Assembly (NCBI GenBank): GCA_028873815.1
Contig: JAPPNN010000021.1
Coordinates: 62,001-126,000, forward strand
DNA length: 64,000 bases
Reading direction: 5' to 3'
DNA from: Gemmatimonadota bacterium
Lineage (GTDB): Bacteria > Gemmatimonadota > Gemmatimonadetes > Longimicrobiales > Gaopeijiaceae
Shown here: positions 1-7,811 of the stretch, in pieces
Numbering within the stretch: position 1 is the stretch's first letter
Layout of the letters: every line of letters starts with the position of its first letter
The notes under the pieces: model-generated
The model's input: the letters and a program-made list of their open reading frames with translations, nothing else
What the model was told of the DNA's origin: nothing
Database searches by the model: none
Translations under genes and position numbers: made by a program

Positions 1-393
1 CTACTGAGAGTCCCACGGGTCCTTCCGCCTGGCCCGCATCTCCGACGCCTTGCGTTCCATGTGGTCCTCGAATTGGCCGATGAGTTTGTCCGCGTCCGGA
101 ACGCCGAGCGGGGACGGGGCGTTCCGGTCGTCGGCGTCGGAAAGTCCTTGCATCCGATGCAGGGCGAGCCAGCTTTCGAAGCGCCGGCTCAAACGTACCA
201 CCGCGTAGAAGAACCGGGGGTTCCTCCCGCGTCCGGTAAGCAGGTCGATCACGATGGCAATCACCGAAAGGTTGATCGCCACGAAATCCTTGAGCCCGTC
301 GGCCGCGAGCTTCACCTGGAAGACGATGAAGTCCCTGATGACCACACCGCGATCGGCCGGAACGGGGAGTTGACTGCCATTGCGATTCGACAT
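1..393 (-). CDS. hypothetical small membrane protein
   Basis: Protein of 130 residues that I do not recognise. One hydrophobic stretch (about residues 36-51, around VAINLSVIAIVIDLL) could span the membrane once. The C-terminal third is charged (Lys, Arg, Glu, Asp) and probably cytoplasmic. The stop codon TAG lies at the very edge of the window, so the gene is complete. Its ATG shares one base with the TGA of the upstream endonuclease/exonuclease/phosphatase gene (TGATG), so it is translationally coupled as the last gene of a three-gene unit. Real expression is likely from this coupling; function is unknown. Confidence 0.6.
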   Translation of the reverse strand: MSNRNGSQLPVPADRGVVIRDFIVFQVKLAADGLKDFVAINLSVIAIVIDLLTGRGRNPRFFYAVVRLSRRFESWLALHRMQGLSDADDRNAPSPLGVPDADKLIGQFEDHMERKASEMRARRKDPWDSQ

Positions 394-2051
394 CAGACGG
401 CTCCAGGGATGTTGGCCGACATTGCGGGGCGCTCCAACCTACCCCCGAAATCCACCACCAGCGGCAAGTGGTCCGACTTCTCCGTATCCGACGCCAGGAC
501 CCCGAGCGTCTCCCGCGCACGCGCCGACAGGTCCGCCGCATCGAACAGGAACGCCCGCTCGACCCGTAGCACCGTGCCACGGTAGAGCAGGTAGTCCAGT
601 CTGCCCGGCGAGAATGGGTCCTCGCCCCAGGTGCTGCGCCATGTAGCCAGCGAACGGTCCCGGAGCCGCTCCGGGCGCGCCACCTCCAGATCGCGCCCGC
701 CGACGCCGAGCCCCCGCCGCAACTCGTCCAGGGGGCGCGCGGACCCCACCACGTTCAAGTCGCCGGCAACGACCAGTCCCGCGCCGGGGCGGTCGGCCAG
801 CGCCGCCGCAATCGCCTGATTCAGTGTCCGGGCCTGCAGTTCGCGCAGCCGATCCCGGGGCGAGCCGTCGTACCCTGCGCTCTGCAGGTCGACCGGGACG
901 AAGAGGACATCCCGCCCGCCCACCGTCACCCAGGCTCCGGTCGCCGAGAGACCGCCCTCCGCTTCGACGCGTGCCAGGACCGACGGCGGTGCCCTCCCGG
1001 GGACCTCCGGCTCATCCTCCACTTCGGCCAGCCAGCCCTCCAGCGCGCCGGGCGGGTAGCCGATCCTGCCCATGCCGCGCTCCCCCCTGACCTCCCCTCC
1101 ACTGGCCCCGACAGCCGTCCGCTGCCGTCCGCCACCCGAGGCCAGCCACCACGTCCAGCCTTCCCCAGCCGCCGCAAGGTCCCGCGTGAAGTGCGCAAGA
1201 TCATCCGGTGTCACGGTGAAGTGGATTTCATCGAGGAGAAGGACGTCGGGTGCAAGTGCGGCCACCACGCGGCGAAACGCATCCTGATTGTTGCGGAAGC
1301 TCATGCTGGAGACGTTCCAGGCCACAACGCGGTGCGCGCCCGGACGCCTGGCCACCGCATCGGCGCCGAGCCGAGGCGGATCCTCACCCGGCGGGGTTGC
1401 AAGCGTGTGCCGGAACACGGCCGTCTCGTCCACCACAGCACCGGCGCGCAGGTAGCGCAACCTGCCGACCATCGCGTCCCCCGGCCGGGCCGCCGCTCGC
1501 TGCCCGGTCGCTCCTCGCTGTCCGGTCACCACCGCGACCGCAGCCCGGTCCAGCCGCACCTCGAACCGGTCGGACGAATACGTGGGAGACACCAGCAGGC
1601 CCACCCGGGACGCCTGCTCCATCTCTCCCGCACCATCCGGCCCGATCCGGCGAATCCCCACGCCCGCACCGTGGCTGTCGCGCTCCGGCTCGGGCTGACG
1701 CGTCAGGACGACGGCCAGATCGGCACCGTCCATGCCACCGTAGGCCCCACCCGTGCGCGCATCCCCGTCCGTGTCCAGCACCATCTCGACCGAGCCGCGC
1801 ATGCCCTGCACCGTCACTGTGTGGCCCAGGTCGATCAGCAAGTGGAGGAAGCGGGCGTCGTCCTTCATCGCCACCGCTCCCAGGTCCACCGGGGAGCCGG
1901 CCGGGACGTCGCCGGCCGGGTCGACCACCGCCGCCGTAACGCCCTCCCAGTCGTCGAAGTCGCCGTCGGTCCAGACAGTGCGCTCGTGCACGGACGGGTC
2001 GACAGCGCACCCGGCGGTCAGGGCGACAAGGGCCACCCGCCGCGGCCCCAT
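393..2051 (-). CDS. endonuclease/exonuclease/phosphatase-family lipoprotein
   Basis: Exported lipoprotein of 552 residues. It begins MGPRRVALVALTAGC, with a lipobox (LTAG|C) at residue 15. The N-terminal half, with the pattern VLDTDGDARTGG, resembles a beta-sandwich carbohydrate-binding-like (CBM9/DOMON-type) domain. From about residue 240 an endonuclease/exonuclease/phosphatase fold follows: AWN, then DEIH (metal-binding Glu), AGDLN (catalytic Asp and Asn) and a terminal SDHLPL (Asp-His). Family members cut phosphodiester bonds in DNA, lipids or inositol phosphates; the substrate here is unknown. A start nine codons upstream exists, but the ATG at 2051 forms TGATG with the upstream gene's stop and puts the lipoprotein signal at the N terminus, so I chose it. 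Confidence 0.85.
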   Translation of the reverse strand: MGPRRVALVALTAGCAVDPSVHERTVWTDGDFDDWEGVTAAVVDPAGDVPAGSPVDLGAVAMKDDARFLHLLIDLGHTVTVQGMRGSVEMVLDTDGDARTGGAYGGMDGADLAVVLTRQPEPERDSHGAGVGIRRIGPDGAGEMEQASRVGLLVSPTYSSDRFEVRLDRAAVAVVTGQRGATGQRAAARPGDAMVGRLRYLRAGAVVDETAVFRHTLATPPGEDPPRLGADAVARRPGAHRVVAWNVSSMSFRNNQDAFRRVVAALAPDVLLLDEIHFTVTPDDLAHFTRDLAAAGEGWTWWLASGGGRQRTAVGASGGEVRGERGMGRIGYPPGALEGWLAEVEDEPEVPGRAPPSVLARVEAEGGLSATGAWVTVGGRDVLFVPVDLQSAGYDGSPRDRLRELQARTLNQAIAAALADRPGAGLVVAGDLNVVGSARPLDELRRGLGVGGRDLEVARPERLRDRSLATWRSTWGEDPFSPGRLDYLLYRGTVLRVERAFLFDAADLSARARETLGVLASDTEKSDHLPLVVDFGGRLERPAMSANIPGAV

Positions 2052-3682
2052 CAGTCGTCCTGCCGCACGACGAGCCACCCCCCGCGGTAGTCGGGCGGGA
2101 AGACCCCTTCAAGCACCACCGTCGTCCGGCGCCCGCCGCTCACGTAGGTGACGCGGACATCGACGCGTTCCACGCCCGCCGGGACCCCGAAGTGTGCCGG
2201 CGTGGCACCCTGGGAGCAGTAACCGCCGCCGGTATCGATCAGCCGGGTGCCCAGAATCCGCCCGGTGTCGTGGTCCAGCAGCTGGATCTCGGTGCCGGGA
2301 ACCATGGTACGCCCATCGGCGTCGGTCGCGGCGACCTGCAGCGAGCGGGCCGCAGCCTCGGACGAAAGCAGATTGCGGTACAGGTGGTGCGTACCGCCGG
2401 CCTGGTCGTTGTTGGCAATCGCGAGGTCCAGATCGCCGTCGCGGTCGAAGTCGGCCCATGCGACACCGTGGCTGGGCCCGTGCTCCAGGAGGTCGGCGGG
2501 AAGCGCGTTGCTGAACCGCCCGTCGCCCTCGTTCATGAAGAGGTGGTCCTCGACGACGGCGATCCCCGACAGGTACGAGGTCACTACCAGGTCGGCCAGG
2601 CCATTGTGATCGACATCCGCCCAGGCCGCCGTCGTCGAATGGTAGTCCACGCCCAGGGTGGCCGGATCGGTGACGTCCGTGAACGTGCCGTCGCCATTGT
2701 TGCTCCACAGGATGTCCGGGCCGTAGGTGGCGATGAACAGGTCCAGATCGCCGTCGTTGTCGTAGTCGGTCACCGCCGGCGCGACGCTCCCGTACTCCTC
2801 TCCGCGGTTCGGGTGGTTCATCCCGAGCGCGGGGGCCACGTCCACGAACGTACCGTTGCCCTCGTTGCGGTAGAAGGCGTCCTCGTCACCGTTCTGATTC
2901 GAGACGTGGACATCCAGGTCGCCGTCGCGGTCATAGTCGAACCAGACGACTCCCACCGTGCGGCGCGGGTCGCCGAGGCCCGATTCCGTGGTCACGTCGG
3001 CGAAGGTCCAGGCTGGGTCACCGCCAGCCGGGTCATCGGCGGCGGGGCCATCGGCGACGGCGGCCGCCGCCGGCCCGTCGTTGCGGAAGAGCCGGTTGGG
3101 CTGGTCGCGCATCGCCACGAACAGGTCCAGGTCGCCGTCGCCGTCGTAGTCGATCCAGGTCGGTTGACGCGTATTGCCGAGCAGGTCCACGCCGAGCCCG
3201 GCCGTCACGTCCACGAAGACCTGATCGTCGTTGCGATACAGGCGGTTCGGTGTCTCGGCAACGGCCGAATACCCGACGTAGAGATCCAGGTCGCCATCGC
3301 CGTCGTAGTCGCCCCACGCGGCTGCACGAGTGTCCTCCAGGTCGGCCAGCCCCAACTGCGGCGCCACGTCGACGAACGTGCCGGCGTCGTTCCGATACAG
3401 TCGGTTCTCGGAGTATCGCATGCCCACGAAGAGGTCGAGGTCGCCATCACGGTCGAAGTCGGCCCAGGCGTTCGGCTGGGCGCCGGGCGCGGCGAAGAGT
3501 TCCGGCTGGACGCGCTCGAAGGTGGGTGTAGTCGCCGGGTCATCGTCCGGGCCGCCACACGCCGTCAAGAAGGCAGGGACGAGCAGCAGAACGAGAAGCG
3601 CCCCGTTGGCCGGCACCCGCACGGGACTCACAAATCGCTTGCACCGAGCTTCACGGGCCCCATACTCACTCCGGATTCCCAC
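2051..3682 (-). CDS. FG-GAP/VCBS repeat lipoprotein with ASPIC/UnbV domain (CRTAC1-like)
   Basis: Secreted lipoprotein of 543 residues with signal LVPAFLTAC. At least six repeats of the calcium-binding type DxDxDGDLDL (for example DFDRDGDLDLFVG and DYDGDGDLDLYVG) predict a seven-bladed beta-propeller. The last 90 or so residues match the ASPIC/UnbV domain usually found with these repeats. The family is thought to act in surface adhesion or calcium-dependent binding; no enzymatic role is established. The start is GTG, chosen because a near-perfect Shine-Dalgarno (AAGGAGGT) lies six bases upstream. It is first gene of a unit joined by TGATG overlaps to the next two genes. The oppositely oriented thioesterase begins only about 29 bases away. 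Confidence 0.88.
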   Translation of the reverse strand: MGIRSEYGAREARCKRFVSPVRVPANGALLVLLLVPAFLTACGGPDDDPATTPTFERVQPELFAAPGAQPNAWADFDRDGDLDLFVGMRYSENRLYRNDAGTFVDVAPQLGLADLEDTRAAAWGDYDGDGDLDLYVGYSAVAETPNRLYRNDDQVFVDVTAGLGVDLLGNTRQPTWIDYDGDGDLDLFVAMRDQPNRLFRNDGPAAAAVADGPAADDPAGGDPAWTFADVTTESGLGDPRRTVGVVWFDYDRDGDLDVHVSNQNGDEDAFYRNEGNGTFVDVAPALGMNHPNRGEEYGSVAPAVTDYDNDGDLDLFIATYGPDILWSNNGDGTFTDVTDPATLGVDYHSTTAAWADVDHNGLADLVVTSYLSGIAVVEDHLFMNEGDGRFSNALPADLLEHGPSHGVAWADFDRDGDLDLAIANNDQAGGTHHLYRNLLSSEAAARSLQVAATDADGRTMVPGTEIQLLDHDTGRILGTRLIDTGGGYCSQGATPAHFGVPAGVERVDVRVTYVSGGRRTTVVLEGVFPPDYRGGWLVVRQDD

Positions 3683-3711
3683 TCTGCACCTCCTTGAAGG
3701 CGGATAGCGCC

Positions 3712-4134
3712 ATGGCGGACAGCCCCATGCTCGATCTCGGGAGGAAGATACTCGCCTCGCAGCCGTTCAGCGCGTTTCTGGGTGCCGAACTGCTCAATCT
3801 GGCCGACGGCGCCGCCGAACTGGGCGTCCCGATTCGTCCCGAGTTCGCGCAGCAGCACGGGTTCGTCCACGGGGGCATCGTCAGCTACGCCGCGGACAAC
3901 GCCCTCACCTTCGCGGGCGGCACTGTGCTCGGAACCGCGGTGGTCACGTCCGAATTCAAGATCAACTACCTGAGGCCCGCGAGGGGCGTGCTTCTGGTCG
4001 CCCGCGCCACCGTCGTGCACCACGGAAGACGACAAGCGGTATGCCGGTGCGACGTCTTCGCGTCGGAGAACGGGAACGAGACCCCATGTGCAACGGCACA
4101 GGGCACGATCGTCAGGCTGGCGGCGCCTCGCTGA
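3712..4134 (+). CDS. PaaI-type hotdog-fold thioesterase
   Basis: Cytoplasmic protein of 140 residues with the hotdog thioesterase signature HGFVHGGIVSYAADNA in the first half. It continues with EFKINYLRPARG, the usual second core strand of the PaaI/YbgC-like acyl-CoA thioesterase group, and has the length of a single domain. It is expected to hydrolyse an acyl-CoA thioester, perhaps of an aromatic or short acyl group; the substrate cannot be read from the sequence. An in-frame TTG lies 18 bases upstream (3694), but ATG at 3712 keeps the normal family length. The gene diverges from the FG-GAP gene and converges on the TonB receptor gene ten bases downstream. Confidence 0.85.
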   Translation: MADSPMLDLGRKILASQPFSAFLGAELLNLADGAAELGVPIRPEFAQQHGFVHGGIVSYAADNALTFAGGTVLGTAVVTSEFKINYLRPARGVLLVARATVVHHGRRQAVCRCDVFASENGNETPCATAQGTIVRLAAPR

Positions 4135-4144
4135 CCAGGGACTC

Positions 4145-6928
4145 CTACCGCCTCCCGCGCCCACGCCCGGGCCCGCCACCGCGGCCGCTCATACGGTTCC
4201 CCAGCCGGTACATGACCCTGAGCATGAAGTACTGGCCGAGCGACTCCGTGCGCGACTCCTCGATGTAGTTCGCGGAATTGGTAACCGCGACGCCCTGATT
4301 CTGATTCAGCAGATCGTAGGCCTGCAGCTCGACCTCGGCCCGGCCGTCCATTACCCGCCGGGTGATGGCGGCGTCCCAGCGCGCGATGTTCCGTGATTCC
4401 GCGAACAGTCCCTGGTCGTAGGTGCGGTAGCGGAAATCCGTCTCCAGCTCCCAGGCGCCGAGATACCAGGTGCCCTCCGCCTGGTACTCGCTGTTCACGT
4501 AACTCCGGTTCAGCTCCTGGTTCAGAGAGTACCTGACATCGTTGAAACTGAAATCTGCGGACACCTCGACATCAAATCGGTCCTTCACCCGGTTGTCCAC
4601 GCCGATCTCGAAGGTGTTGCGCAGGATCCGGCTCTCGTTGGCGGCGAGGTTGACCAGCTCCGTCCCCTCCGAATACGTGACCCGGTACTCCAGGTCGAGG
4701 TCGATCCCGAGCTTCCGGACGGGGGTGCCGAAGTTCGCTCCCAGGTTGCCGGACCATTCGCCGTCGGTGTTCACCGGCATCCGGGTCTGGAATCCCCGCT
4801 CGTCGAAGAAGCGCGAGGTCGAAATGCTGTTGTGATTGTACGTGAAGCGGGCAAAGGTGAAGAGGTTGATGAAGCTGAACTGATCGAAGAAGCGATAGTC
4901 TGCGTTGATCCGGTGCACGTATTCGGGGCGCAGATCCGGGTTCCCGGAGTAGACGTTGAGCGGATCGCGGTTGTCCGAGTAGGGCTGGAGTTGCGTCAAC
5001 GACGGCTCGCGGCTGGAACCCTGGTACCGGAACTCCAGGTTCTGTCCTTCCTTGATCTCGTTCTTGAACTGGGCGTTTGCCAGCAGGTGGGTGTAGCCGT
5101 TCTCGATCGTCTGGTCGCGGTCGAGGATGACGCCGTCGAGCTGCGACCTCTGCAGGCGGAGTCCGACCGTGAACCAGGAGCGATCGTTGTTGCGGCTATA
5201 GCGCGCTCCGCCCAGCAGGTACGTGTAGGCCCTCTCGAAACCGGAACTCAGCCGGTCGTTGAACAGGGGCGCGCCGTCGACCAGGTCGTAGACCGAGTTG
5301 TTGCGGTCCTCGCGCGTCGAGTTGCGCTGGCCGAAAAGCTCCATGGTGTGGCCTTCGGCGAGCGGCTGTGTCAACGAGAGGCGCGCCGAGTTGTTCCAGG
5401 TCCGCCCGACCCGCGTCTGCTCCTGCAGAATCTCGTCGAACCCGTCAGTGCTGCCCCGCTGCCCGCGCACCTCGCCCGTGACCACCGACGACAGGTCCGA
5501 AGACAGATCCGAGTCCTGCAGGCCGCTCCGCAGCTCGGCGACCAGGCTGCGGCCGTCCTCGTTCAGCCGCTTGCGCCAGGTCAGGCGCGCGTTTCCGCCG
5601 AGATCGTCCCCATCCACGAGATAGTCGGTGGTGGCCGAATTGAGCATGCTGCCGCTCAGTGTGTGCGTCTGGCGGTTCGCGAAGGAGGTGAGCGACGACG
5701 CACGCGTATTGCCGTCCATGCGCAACCGCATGTCGTGGCCCTCCGAGAAGGTGACCTGCGCGTTGAGGTTCACGCGCTGGTTCCGATTGCCGGCCTCCTG
5801 GTTGCTGGTCTGGTCCACGAGCGACGCGACGTTCGATCCGAAGAGCGCCTGCTGCTGCAGCGTCCGGTCCTGGAGATTGTCGAGTTGGCTGACGAAGTAG
5901 CTTCCCCTTACCCACGTGTCGTCGCCGCCGCCGAAGTCCCGGCTCGCGTTGAGTCCCACGCTTACCGTCTCGGTAAAGCCGTCGTTGCCCCCGCCTCCGC
6001 GCCCGCCGCCACCCGCAAAGTCCGCGAAATCGCGCCAGTTGAAGCCGGCCCGGTTGACGTTGTTCGCGTTTGCGGTGAGCGCAAGCTGCGTGTTGGGCGA
6101 AAAGCGGTTCAGCGTCAGGGAACCGTCGTAGCGCGCTTCGTTGCCCACCGGTCCCGCCAGGCGGCCCTGAGCGTTGACATCGCCACCGACACCGCCCCTG
6201 GCCCGGCCGAAGTATCCGCGGCGAGCCTCCTCCCTGAGCCTGAGGTCGATTGTACGCTCATCCTCGCCGTCAGGGATGCCGGTGAACTCGGCCATGTCGG
6301 ACTGTTTGTCGTAGACATCGACCTGCGCCACCGCGTCGGCAGGCAGGTTCTGTGTCGCAACCGCCGCATCGCCGCCGAAGAACTCCTTGCCATCCACGAG
6401 CACGTTCTGGACCTCTTCGCCCTGCGCCGTGATCGTGCCGTCCGACTCGACCTGGATCCCGGGGAGCCTGCGCAGGAGGTCCTCGACGGACGCGTTGGGT
6501 GGCGTTGGAAAAGCCAGTGCGTTGTAACTGAGCGTGTCGCGCCGGTTCACGAACGGTACGTGCTCCACACTGACGACCAGCGAATCCATCTCCAGCGCCG
6601 TGATCGACAGGACGACCTCGCCGGCGTCCACGTCGGCGTCCGCTACGTCGAAGTCGCGGCGGAGCGTCTGGTACCCGATCAGGGTGACCTGCAGGATGTA
6701 CGCGCCGGGGGACAGCCCCGCGATCGCAAAACTGCCGTCGCGCGAACTGAGCGTGTATTTCGTCAGCACGGAGTCCGCCCGCGTCAGCGCAACCACCATC
6801 GCGTTCTGGAGACCCGTCCCCAACGAGTCGGAAACGACGCCCTGGACCTGGTATTCCGCTGCCTCTTCCTGCGCACTCAAGGGAGCGGCCAACGCGTGGC
6901 AGGCCGCCGCCACCGTCAGAAACGTCAT
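4145..6928 (-). CDS. TonB-dependent-receptor-like outer membrane beta-barrel protein with carboxypeptidase-regulatory domain
   Basis: Outer membrane protein of 927 residues. It starts with a Sec signal (cleavage near PLSAQ), then a carboxypeptidase-regulatory-like Ig domain (about residues 26-105), a plug-like region (LLRRLPGIQVESDGTI, VLVDGKEFFGGD) and a long barrel rich in alternating aromatic and polar strands. It fits the OMP_b-brl_3 type of barrel that usually accompanies GLPGLI proteins, and a GLPGLI gene does lie 22 bases upstream in the same direction. The tail is an unusual Gly/Arg-rich run after the last strand. The start is uncertain: a GGAGG sits 16 bases before the ATG but six bases before an in-frame CTG at about 6940. 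Likely substrate: peptide or metal chelate, not determined. Confidence 0.87.
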   Translation of the reverse strand: MTFLTVAAACHALAAPLSAQEEAAEYQVQGVVSDSLGTGLQNAMVVALTRADSVLTKYTLSSRDGSFAIAGLSPGAYILQVTLIGYQTLRRDFDVADADVDAGEVVLSITALEMDSLVVSVEHVPFVNRRDTLSYNALAFPTPPNASVEDLLRRLPGIQVESDGTITAQGEEVQNVLVDGKEFFGGDAAVATQNLPADAVAQVDVYDKQSDMAEFTGIPDGEDERTIDLRLREEARRGYFGRARGGVGGDVNAQGRLAGPVGNEARYDGSLTLNRFSPNTQLALTANANNVNRAGFNWRDFADFAGGGGRGGGGNDGFTETVSVGLNASRDFGGGDDTWVRGSYFVSQLDNLQDRTLQQQALFGSNVASLVDQTSNQEAGNRNQRVNLNAQVTFSEGHDMRLRMDGNTRASSLTSFANRQTHTLSGSMLNSATTDYLVDGDDLGGNARLTWRKRLNEDGRSLVAELRSGLQDSDLSSDLSSVVTGEVRGQRGSTDGFDEILQEQTRVGRTWNNSARLSLTQPLAEGHTMELFGQRNSTREDRNNSVYDLVDGAPLFNDRLSSGFERAYTYLLGGARYSRNNDRSWFTVGLRLQRSQLDGVILDRDQTIENGYTHLLANAQFKNEIKEGQNLEFRYQGSSREPSLTQLQPYSDNRDPLNVYSGNPDLRPEYVHRINADYRFFDQFSFINLFTFARFTYNHNSISTSRFFDERGFQTRMPVNTDGEWSGNLGANFGTPVRKLGIDLDLEYRVTYSEGTELVNLAANESRILRNTFEIGVDNRVKDRFDVEVSADFSFNDVRYSLNQELNRSYVNSEYQAEGTWYLGAWELETDFRYRTYDQGLFAESRNIARWDAAITRRVMDGRAEVELQAYDLLNQNQGVAVTNSANYIEESRTESLGQYFMLRVMYRLGNRMSGRGGGPGRGRGRR

Positions 6929-6950
6929 TGCTCGGCCCAGGGGCCACCTC

Positions 6951-7724
6951 CTAATCCCGGTCGCCCCCTCGACTCCGGTTCAGTCTCTCGATCTCGTCGA
7001 GCTTTTCCTCGACGATCCCTTCATACTCATCCCGCGTGACCTCGTCGCCGTCTTCCGGCGCGCGAATCAGCCCCACATCCACCTCACCGAGCGCGATCTC
7101 GGTCGCGAAGTACTGCGTGCGCCCGCCATCCAGTGACAGCACCAGGATCATCCCGGGAAGACCCCCGTACGAGGCGGGACCCCCCGAAACGGGGATCTCG
7201 GGCGTGAACCACGCCTCGATCGACGTGCCACCGTGCTCGGCCGTCGCTTTTATGACCATGCGCCCCAGGTGCTCGGCCTGCTCGCTCGTGAGGCGCCAAG
7301 CGTACTGTGGCGGTGCGCCCGCGATGCGGAACGTCCTCCCCATGAAGTCGCGGGTCTCGACCCACATCCCCTGCTCGTGGCTGACCCAGGTGTCGCGCAC
7401 GATCTCCTGATCACGGCGCGAGGCGGACCGTCTCTTCATCGACATCATCCGACGGAGCCACCGGTCCGAAATCACCCGGCCACCGAAACGAGCGGAGTCG
7501 TCCCCCTTCTCGGGCGCCCGGGTCATCAGCGAGCCCGACGGACCGAAGTGAAGCACCACGGTGCCGGTTTCGGAGTCCGGCATCATGTCTTCCCACCCTT
7601 CGGGCACCTCGAAGTCGTAGTGATGCGAAAAGGTGTAGGCGATGGTCCCCTGCTGCGCGGAGAGCGTGGCCGGGATCAGCAGCGCGAGCGCGAGGCCGGC
7701 AGGTGTGGTAATGCCCATGGTCAT
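6951..7724 (-). CDS. GLPGLI family protein
   Basis: Exported protein of 257 residues with a Sec signal ending near TLSAQQ. The defining motif of the family appears as YGGLPGMIL at about residue 188. GLPGLI proteins are of unknown function and are typically encoded next to an outer membrane barrel with a carboxypeptidase-regulatory domain; that partner is the next gene downstream here (22-base gap), so the two probably act together in the periplasm or outer membrane. A TTG nine codons upstream is open, but ATG at 7724 (MTMG) gives a normal signal peptide; ATG 7718 is equally possible. No strong ribosome site is visible for either. Confidence 0.85.
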   Translation of the reverse strand: MTMGITTPAGLALALLIPATLSAQQGTIAYTFSHHYDFEVPEGWEDMMPDSETGTVVLHFGPSGSLMTRAPEKGDDSARFGGRVISDRWLRRMMSMKRRSASRRDQEIVRDTWVSHEQGMWVETRDFMGRTFRIAGAPPQYAWRLTSEQAEHLGRMVIKATAEHGGTSIEAWFTPEIPVSGGPASYGGLPGMILVLSLDGGRTQYFATEIALGEVDVGLIRAPEDGDEVTRDEYEGIVEEKLDEIERLNRSRGGDRD

Positions 7725-7811
7725 ACCGTTAGGACAGGGGACCCATGCCAAACGTTGCTGCCGGGTGGGGTCCGCGGATGCATGGGCGCACCTGGTGTCC
7801 GGGACTGGACC

